Below, piece by piece: positions 56,933 through 61,604 of a stretch of DNA of 61,604 nucleotides (positions are counted from its first letter, which is position 1; each line of letters opens with the position of its first letter). The notes under the pieces were generated by a model. That model ran no database searches. It worked only from the letters and a program-made list of their open reading frames with translations, and was not told the DNA's origin. Origin of the DNA: a virus; the IMG/VR virus record IMGVR_UViG_3300043773_000773, positions 1 to 61,604 of that record. One strand, 5' to 3'. Position numbers and translations under genes: made by a program.

Positions 56933-58402
56933 ATGACGCCACGACAACTGCTTGGGCAGGCGAGGGTACACACCTTCGAGTACCTGCCCTACCTCGCAAG
57001 CTATGTCTATAGCCTGCGCGAACATGAGACGCCCGGCATCGGCACCGCTGCGGTAGACGATGCGGGCAATCTCTACTGGTGCCCGGAGTACATCACTTCG
57101 ATCGGCAAGGAGACGGCCTCCTACGTGATCCTGCACGAGACGCTCCACCTCATCTTCGATCACCACAAGAGGGCGATCGAGATGCTGGGCGAAGACATGA
57201 CGGAGACGGAGCGGTACATCTGCAACATCGCCGCCGACCTCGTGATCGAGCAGACGCTCCACATGATGCGGCACCTGCGACCAGAGGGTGCCGTCTGTCT
57301 TGGCGCAAAGGTTCCCAAGCTCGGGATCAAGCTCGACTTCCCAGAGAACAAGTCGATGCAGGAATACTACCGGCTCATCACCGAGAAGATGAAGTCCAAC
57401 CAACAGCAACAACCGGAGGGCAGCGATGGAGACGATGAGCAGCAACAGGGTTCGGGCGAGTCGCCCGACGGGAGTGGCAGCGGCGATGGCGATCGCAATG
57501 ACAACAACGGCGGACAGGATATGGGAGCAGGTGACGACGGAGGCGGCTCGGGGAACGACGATGACGGCACTGAGGCGGACGGCAAGGAAGATGCGTCTGG
57601 CAACGGAGCGGGGTCGCCTTCGGCTGGGCAGGGCAAGGCACCGCAAGCACCCTGCTCGCCCGGCTCCGGCGGGTCGTGCGCCGACGGGCAACGGCGGCCC
57701 TATGAAGTGGAGAGCGACGGGTCTTGGGAAGCGTACGGCGAAGACATGGCCGCCGCGAAAGCCGAAGAAGCGATCGCAGAGATAGAGGCATCCAAGCCCG
57801 GCACTGTACCCGGCAACATCAAGGAGGCACTCAAGCAGAAGCTGCGGCCCCAGCCAGACCCGTTCGATCAGCTTCGCTCTGCGGTCTGCACAAGCGTGGC
57901 CTCGCCGGTCGGGGGCCGGGAGTTCACCCACCGCAGGCTCTCCCGCAAGCAACCGCCGGGAGACAACGAGCCGCTGCTGCACGGCCGCATCTGCATGCAG
58001 CCGAAGGCAGTCGTCATCGTTGACACCAGCGCATCCATGATGCTCCGGGAAACGAAGGCGAAGGCGCTCTCGGTCATCGGGCAGGGGCTGCGCAAGCTGC
58101 ATCGAGTCAAGGTGTACTGCGCCGACACCCACGTGCGGAGCAACGCCATCGTCTCCACGACCAAGCGGTTCGAGTGGTACGGCGGCGGCGGCACCGACAT
58201 GGCGAGGGCGATCGAGGAGGTGGACCGTACCGAGAAGCCGGACTCCATCATCCTCGTGACCGACGCCGAGACGGACTGGTGCGCAGCCAAGCCACGCGCC
58301 CGCGTGGTCGTGGCCTACACCGGCAAGCCCGACTCGCACTGGCACAACGCCATCCCCAAGTGGTGCCGCACTGTGGTGCTGGAGAAAGGAGGGGCAGCAT
58401 GA
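56933..58402 (+). CDS. Metallopeptidase-like/VWA protein (DUF2201 type), MoxR partner
   Basis: The 489-residue protein has an N-terminal HExxH module (H-E-T-L-H, residues 68-72, with H-H at 77-78), like DUF2201 proteins. A disordered Gln/Gly/Asp-rich linker follows (about residues 155-250). The C-terminal VWA domain has its MIDAS motif D-T-S-A-S (364-368), with G-G-G-T-D near 421 and a T-D-A-E-T-D near 444. It pairs with MoxR 22 bases upstream. The VWA domain probably presents a target to MoxR, while the zincin part may cut it or be degenerate. Confidence 0.8.
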   Translation: MTPRQLLGQARVHTFEYLPYLASYVYSLREHETPGIGTAAVDDAGNLYWCPEYITSIGKETASYVILHETLHLIFDHHKRAIEMLGEDMTETERYICNIAADLVIEQTLHMMRHLRPEGAVCLGAKVPKLGIKLDFPENKSMQEYYRLITEKMKSNQQQQPEGSDGDDEQQQGSGESPDGSGSGDGDRNDNNGGQDMGAGDDGGGSGNDDDGTEADGKEDASGNGAGSPSAGQGKAPQAPCSPGSGGSCADGQRRPYEVESDGSWEAYGEDMAAAKAEEAIAEIEASKPGTVPGNIKEALKQKLRPQPDPFDQLRSAVCTSVASPVGGREFTHRRLSRKQPPGDNEPLLHGRICMQPKAVVIVDTSASMMLRETKAKALSVIGQGLRKLHRVKVYCADTHVRSNAIVSTTKRFEWYGGGGTDMARAIEEVDRTEKPDSIILVTDAETDWCAAKPRARVVVAYTGKPDSHWHNAIPKWCRTVVLEKGGAA

Positions 58403-58899
58403 AGAACGTGACTCTAGAGACGATGCCGCCGCCAGACTACCAGCCGTTCACCCATGACACGTGGGTAGAACAGGCATGGGTTCCGGCGTATCCGCTGTTC
58501 GCCAAGCGGGCGAGGCGATTCGCCATCAGGCTGCGCCGGGAACTGGCCGACATGAGCATGCCCGCCAGACTGATATTGCAAAGCGCCCCAGAGCTTCCGA
58601 TCCACCAGATACGCCTGGCCCCGCAGTCGCTTCAACTGATCGTCATCGCAGACAGCCCTACGCCCGGATACGGAACCGGCCTGTGGGTCTGGGTTGCGAT
58701 GCACAGCAACGAGTCGCGCCGCCACTTCGGCATCGACTACGACTACGGGCTGACCCACTGCCAGTACCTTGCCACGCGATGCGGCGCCAATATCAGCGAC
58801 CCATACTTCAACGACTACATGCGTTGGTGTTGCGCCAGAGACGCCATCAACGGCATCAAGGAGTGGGTCATGTCACATCTCTACATCCCTGGAATCTAG
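58399..58899 (+). CDS. Unknown 166-residue protein coupled to the VWA gene
   Basis: Its ATG overlaps the stop of the VWA gene (ATGA), implying coupled translation. It follows GGAGG. The sequence has W-V-E-Q-A-W-V-P-A-Y-P-L-F and several helices, and a C-terminal R-W-C-C-A-R-D-A-I-N-G-I. A candidate substrate or adaptor of the MoxR/VWA pair. Confidence 0.5.
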   Translation: MKNVTLETMPPPDYQPFTHDTWVEQAWVPAYPLFAKRARRFAIRLRRELADMSMPARLILQSAPELPIHQIRLAPQSLQLIVIADSPTPGYGTGLWVWVAMHSNESRRHFGIDYDYGLTHCQYLATRCGANISDPYFNDYMRWCCARDAINGIKEWVMSHLYIPGI

Positions 58900-58910
58900 G
58901 AACCCTACCC

Positions 58911-59096
58911 ATGTACTCATTTCAGAAGCGCCTCGACATCATGCTCGGCGCCGAAGCGACTCCCTTCATCTGGTTCTGTCGGGCATGCTGGTTTGCATTC
59001 GCCTGCTACACGGCAAGCAACCCAGCCGCCACCTACTACATCGCGCCGCACCTGTGGGTGATCGGCGTTGCCCTGTACTACTTCTACCCCGCCTAA
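58911..59096 (+). CDS. Two-span membrane protein (61 aa)
   Basis: Hydrophobic segments F-I-W-F-C-R-A-C-W-F-A-F-A-C-Y and L-W-V-I-G-V-A-L-Y-Y-F-Y are separated by a short polar loop. It could be a holin-like or superinfection-exclusion protein. It lies between the MoxR/VWA block and the recombinase. Confidence 0.5.
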   Translation: MYSFQKRLDIMLGAEATPFIWFCRACWFAFACYTASNPAATYYIAPHLWVIGVALYYFYPA

Positions 59097-59105
59097 GGAG
59101 AAGCC

Positions 59106-59846
59106 ATGCCTATCGTCTATGCCTACGGTCGCGCCAGTACCGGGCGTCAGACCATCACCGAATCGCACCAGCGGGCCACGTGCGAAGAGCACATCCAGCG
59201 GGCAATCCTCCCCGCCGGGTTCACCTACGGCGGCTGGCTCTATGACTCAGCCACCAGCGGCAGCAAGCCCATGTTCGAGCGGGACGAGGGCCGCAAGCTG
59301 TGGGCACTCGTCCAGCCAGGAGACAAGATCGTGTGGGCCAAGCTCGACCGTGCATTCCGCTCGGTCGTGGACGCAGCCCAGACGATGGCGCTGCTGCACC
59401 GCAAGGATGTGACGTTCTCGTCGCTGGACTTGGGCCTCGACACCAGCACGCCGATCGGTAGGTGCGTGTTCACTATCCTGTCTGCGTTCGCAGAGCTAGA
59501 GCTTGAGTTCATCCGGCAGCGCACCCGCGATAGCCTTCGCGCCAAGCGGGCCGATGGCAAGCCGTACAGCAAGCACGCCCCCATCGGCTGGAAGAAGATC
59601 GGCACCGGCAAGGACTCGTACTACATGCCAGACCCGCTCGAGAGGTCGCAGGTAGCCGAGATGCTGGCCCTGCGGCAGTCTGGCGCCAGCCTGGAGCGCA
59701 TCACCAATCACATGTACAACGTGACGCGCAGCAACGGCAAGCGGTGGAACATCAACTCCATCTCGCAGGCGCTCAGGGCAGCAAAGGCTCGCTTTGCAAA
59801 AGAGTTTGCAGCATCTCCAAAGCGGCGGCGAGCCGTCGCCGTATAG
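59106..59846 (+). CDS. Serine recombinase (resolvase/invertase type)
   Basis: AAGGAG precedes the ATG. The catalytic domain starts Y-A-Y-G-R-A-S-T-G-R-Q, with Ser11 as nucleophile. It continues with the conserved L-D-R-A-F-R-S and the R-x-R motif in F-I-R-Q-R-T-R. A C-terminal part with R-R-R-A-V-A is basic. Total length 246 is short for a large serine integrase and fits resolvases or invertases. The 3' end overlaps the minus-strand sigma gene by 74 bases. With the tyrosine integrase at 13.8 kb the phage has two recombinases. Confidence 0.85.
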   Translation: MPIVYAYGRASTGRQTITESHQRATCEEHIQRAILPAGFTYGGWLYDSATSGSKPMFERDEGRKLWALVQPGDKIVWAKLDRAFRSVVDAAQTMALLHRKDVTFSSLDLGLDTSTPIGRCVFTILSAFAELELEFIRQRTRDSLRAKRADGKPYSKHAPIGWKKIGTGKDSYYMPDPLERSQVAEMLALRQSGASLERITNHMYNVTRSNGKRWNINSISQALRAAKARFAKEFAASPKRRRAVAV

Positions 59847-60294
59847 TGCGCGGGTCGCACTTGGACTGCTCGCCAATCTCCCGCATGCTCATCCCCTTGA
59901 AGAACCGGAGGTGGATCAGCTTGCGGGACTTGGCGGGCAGTCTGGCGATAGCCGTCTGGAGCTTGGTCGACATGCTGTTCGGGGCCACCGCAAGCGCTTC
60001 GGCAAGCTCCAGCGGCACCCTGTCGGGCGAGTCGTACCGGGCGCGGCGGTTGCGGTCTATCTCCTTGAGGAGCGCATTGCGCACCGCCATTGAGAAGTAC
60101 GTCGTGATCTTCGACTGGGCCGGATCATAGGTCACGGCGGCGCGGCAGACGGCGAGGTACGCCACGCTTTCTGCGTCAATGCTAGCGACCTGCTTGCGCA
60201 GCGTGGGATAGCGGCACCGGAAGGCGACGATCGCCTTCGGAACTACCTCCATCGCCTGCTCGGCAAGCTGCCGCTGTTCATCCGTGAGCCGCAT
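59773..60294 (-). CDS. Sigma-70-family RNA polymerase sigma factor (ECF-like)
   Basis: The 173-residue protein has region 2 (residues 35-85: Y-L-A-V-C-R-A-A-V-T-Y-D-P, then T-Y-F-S-M-A-V-R-N-A-L-L-K) and region 4 (residues 115-165: L-P-A-K-S-R-K-L-I-H-L-R-F-F-K-G-M-S-M-R-E-I-G-E-Q). Region 3 is short, as in ECF-type factors. It should direct host RNA polymerase to phage promoters. It points leftward in the origin-like end region. It may recognise the GGRCATRAATCC elements. Confidence 0.8.
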   Translation of the reverse strand: MRLTDEQRQLAEQAMEVVPKAIVAFRCRYPTLRKQVASIDAESVAYLAVCRAAVTYDPAQSKITTYFSMAVRNALLKEIDRNRRARYDSPDRVPLELAEALAVAPNSMSTKLQTAIARLPAKSRKLIHLRFFKGMSMREIGEQSKCDPRTIRRRLAAALEMLQTLLQSEPLLP

Positions 60295-60352
60295 GCCACC
60301 ACTGTGGGCGGCGCCATGCCATGCTGATAGGCAGCGTCTTTACTTTCGCTCA

Positions 60353-60361
60353 GTAGCGTCA
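60353..60361 (-). repeat. GTAGCGTCA word between sigma and next gene, copy 1
   Basis: On the minus strand TGACGCTAC begins at the stop codon of the 50-residue gene (stop at 60359-60361). One of five such words at the ends of the contig. Confidence 0.4.
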
Positions 60362-60511
60362 CTCAGGCTGCAACCGCTGCGACTCGGCCGATTGCAGATC
60401 GCAAAGCATCGTCCGCAGGCGTTCAATCTCGTCGGCGGCATCGGACAGGAGTTGTCCGACCTCTGGCTCCCACGCCACCTCTGACCGCAACCGCTCGCAG
60501 ATGTCGCCCAT
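60359..60511 (-). CDS. Unknown 50-residue protein
   Basis: The ATG at 60511 has AAAGG upstream. The short product M-G-D-I-C-E-R-L-R-S-E-V-A-W-E-P is helical with a Leu-rich C terminus. The longer frame has no start signal. No family recognised. Confidence 0.45.
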   Translation of the reverse strand: MGDICERLRSEVAWEPEVGQLLSDAADEIERLRTMLCDLQSAESQRLQPE

Positions 60512-60528
60512 GACCCTACCTTTTCGCT

Positions 60529-60537
60529 GTAGCGTCA
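60529..60537 (-). repeat. GTAGCGTCA word, copy 2
   Basis: Lies between the 60559-60864 gene and the 50-residue gene. The minus strand around it, TTGACGCTACAGCGAAAAGG, resembles copy 1 (TGACGCTACTGAGCGAAAG). Confidence 0.4.
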
Positions 60538-60558
60538 ACCAACGGTCAAGCAACGTGC

Positions 60559-60864
60559 CTACTTCGGCACCTTCCGTGCCCGAACCTGTCGCTTTGTGAC
60601 ACTTTTCGCCACTGTGTGTGGAGTCGTTTCGCGGAGCCAATCGGCCTGCGTCTCTTCCTCGCCGTACCGCATCGCGGCCTGGGCATCGAAGGCGTCGGCC
60701 CGCCCCAGGTCGAACCACGCAGGATAGTGGCGAAGGATGCGTCGGGCTTCCTCGCGGATGTCGCGGCGGATGCCCTTGATGCCGCCAGCGTATGGCGAGG
60801 CCAGCCTCTGGAGGAACGACTTGGCGTAGATCACCGCTCGCGTCCGTTCGTCTGGCATCGTCAT
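60559..60864 (-). CDS. BPSL0761-like protein, complete (101 aa)
   Basis: Complete version of the gene truncated at the left end. It has the D-E-R-T-R-A-V start, an A-R-R-I-L-R-H-Y-P-A-W-F-D centre and a basic C terminus. The family is common in phages and their hosts and has no known function. The palindrome at 60917-60931 lies just upstream. Confidence 0.65.
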   Translation of the reverse strand: MTMPDERTRAVIYAKSFLQRLASPYAGGIKGIRRDIREEARRILRHYPAWFDLGRADAFDAQAAMRYGEEETQADWLRETTPHTVAKSVTKRQVRARKVPK

Positions 60865-60916
60865 CTGTAAGAAGTCCTGGCGTGTCTTTCTTCCGCTTTA
60901 TCGGAGCGTATCCGCG

Positions 60917-60931
60917 TATACCGCCGGTATA
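60917..60931. promoter_or_regulatory. Palindrome TATACCG-C-CGGTATA, second haplotype
   Basis: Identical to 260-274, at the same place relative to the downstream gene, in diverged surroundings. A TTGGCA upstream on the minus strand lies about 18 bases from GTATAC, so a promoter may overlap it. Confidence 0.5.
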
Positions 60932-61091
60932 TCGGTGGTTGCCAAATCAAAGCCACTGCCCCGTCCCCTCGTCGCCAAGCCGTTGTCGGGCTGCGTTACG
61001 CCTGGGGGCTGCCTCGCCTGCCCCGTCGCGGCACCGTAGGGCGCGGTGCCAGGACGGGCGAGGTTGTGTACGGTGTCTGTACTCAATCTAT

Positions 61092-61100
61092 GTAGCGTCA
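61092..61100 (-). repeat. GTAGCGTCA word, copy 3
   Basis: Overlaps the stop of the 61098-61412 gene: the minus strand reads GAGTGACGCTAC. The same arrangement occurs at 60353. Confidence 0.4.
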
Positions 61101-61412
61101 CTCAATCCCAAGAGCCTTGAACGCCACTCTACGCAGGTCGGCAATGTGATGCTCGGCGGCTCGCATGGCACCGGCTGACCCAGCCCCTTCGGTCGGGCGG
61201 ATGCCAGCGTTCCACAAATCATCCATGAGAACTTGGGCTTGTTCTTTTCGGATCAGCAGTAGCGGCTTCATCTCGGCGCTGGCGGAAATCGTCTCCCACT
61301 GAATAGTCGCCACCTTGGTGTCGCCGTTCTGGAGCCTGCCGAACGCAGCAATCTCAACTCCATGCACCCAAGGTGCCGCCTTCGCCCGAACGTGGTCGTC
61401 GTAGTTCAGCAT
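61098..61412 (-). CDS. Conserved small phage protein (104 aa), absent from the other haplotype
   Basis: The ATG at 61412 has AAAGG upstream. The sequence contains W-E-T-I-S-A-S-A-E-M-K-P-L-L-L-I, A-Q-V-L-M-D-D-L-W-N-A-G-I-R-P-T-E-G, and H-I-A-D-L-R-R-V-A-F. I recall the M-D-D-L-W-x-x-G-I-R-P-x-E-G core from phages of various hosts, without known function. The left-end version of the locus lacks it, so it is dispensable. Confidence 0.6.
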   Translation of the reverse strand: MLNYDDHVRAKAAPWVHGVEIAAFGRLQNGDTKVATIQWETISASAEMKPLLLIRKEQAQVLMDDLWNAGIRPTEGAGSAGAMRAAEHHIADLRRVAFKALGIE

Positions 61413-61470
61413 GGCCGATCCTTTCGGGTGGTCATTCTACCCGACAGGCAAACGAGCGCAACGCTCGCCG

Positions 61471-61479
61471 TGACGCTAC
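61471..61479 (-). repeat. TGACGCTAC motif, copy 5
   Basis: Matches 630-638 in the other haplotype, which carries an extra 15-bp insertion next to it. Confidence 0.4.
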
Positions 61480-61497
61480 ACTGTGGGTGTAGAGCTG

Positions 61498-61604
61498 TCA
61501 GCGAAGCAGACCCTTCAGGCCAGCCGCGACATCCGGGCCGAGCAACTCCAGCACCCTCGCATCGACCTGCGCCTGCGTGTAGTCGCCAGCAGCGTCGTAC
61601 TTCT
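61498..61604 (-). CDS. 3' fragment of the 672-977 gene, truncated by window end
   Basis: Identical to the C-terminal 35 codons of the gene at 672-977; the window ends before its start. It is the second appearance of that gene caused by the overlapping contig ends. Confidence 0.75.
   Translation of the reverse strand, partial: KYDAAGDYTQAQVDARVLELLGPDVAAGLKGLLR

Larger units (their letters stand above)
60658..61604. repeat. Right-end copy of the left-end locus, diverged variant
   Basis: The first 121 and last 127 bases match the left end exactly. Between them this version is about 170 bases longer and adds the 104-residue gene at 61098-61412. See the left-end entry for the reading as assembly of two haplotypes of a circular genome. 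Confidence 0.8.

Noticed and set aside
55798-58345. Long minus-strand ORFs opposite MoxR and VWA genes
   Set aside because: They are mirror frames of genes with clear Walker, HExxH and MIDAS motifs.
1-61604. tRNA genes
   Set aside because: I looked for the G-T-T-C-R-A-N-T-C T-loop with a matching acceptor stem and found no convincing candidate. A covariance-model search would settle it.

Overview
This window looks like an essentially complete genome of a tailed double-stranded DNA phage, GC-rich (low 60s percent by eye), with a podovirus-like late region. Several small gene families resemble ones I associate with Planctomycetes and their phages: the short N-R-L-L-R-P protein, the Cys-rich protein at 25.9-26.3 kb, the G-x-A-T-F repeat fibre and the BPSL0761-like gene. 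A planctomycete-like host is therefore likely but not proven. The two ends carry related sequence: 1-121 equals 60658-60778, and 652-778 equals 61478-61604. The segments between these matches are diverged, and only one version carries a 104-residue gene. This is best read as a circular or permuted genome whose ends took two strain variants of one locus.

Layout. The minus strand from about 46.5 kb down to 0.7 kb carries, in transcription order: SSB; small membrane and unknown proteins; a kinase-fold-like protein; scaffold-like protein, major capsid and decoration proteins; small and large terminase; portal; adaptor; a very large tail-tube/nozzle-like protein and two tail proteins with G-x-G-Y repeats; several small virion proteins; three giant internal-virion-like proteins (1257, 686 and 1152 aa); a recombination/replication block (RecE-like exonuclease, ERF annealing protein, SF2 helicase, several PD-(D/E)XK or HNH nucleases, HD and DUF5664 nucleotide hydrolases); a possible lysis block with a papain-like peptidase; and the tail fibre. 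A plus-strand tyrosine integrase sits at 13.8-14.6 kb.

The plus strand from 46.8 to 59.8 kb is an accessory, probably early region. It begins with about ten tiny unknown genes punctuated by nine copies of a 15-bp intergenic tag, each but one followed by a hairpin. Next come a repeat-fused amidoligase paired with a class II glutamine amidotransferase, small genes around a LexA-type winged-helix protein, and an operon with a MoxR AAA+ ATPase and a metallopeptidase-like/VWA partner. It ends with a serine recombinase that converges on a minus-strand phage sigma factor. No DNA polymerase, primase or tRNA gene was recognised, so host replication proteins are probably used.

The most unusual signals are the tag-plus-hairpin gene cassettes, a 12-14 bp motif (minus strand GGRCATRAATCC) in front of six late gene blocks that could be the promoter of the phage sigma factor, the amidoligase carrying a D-x-x-G-Y-D repeat that could be its own substrate, and the phage-borne MoxR/VWA operon.
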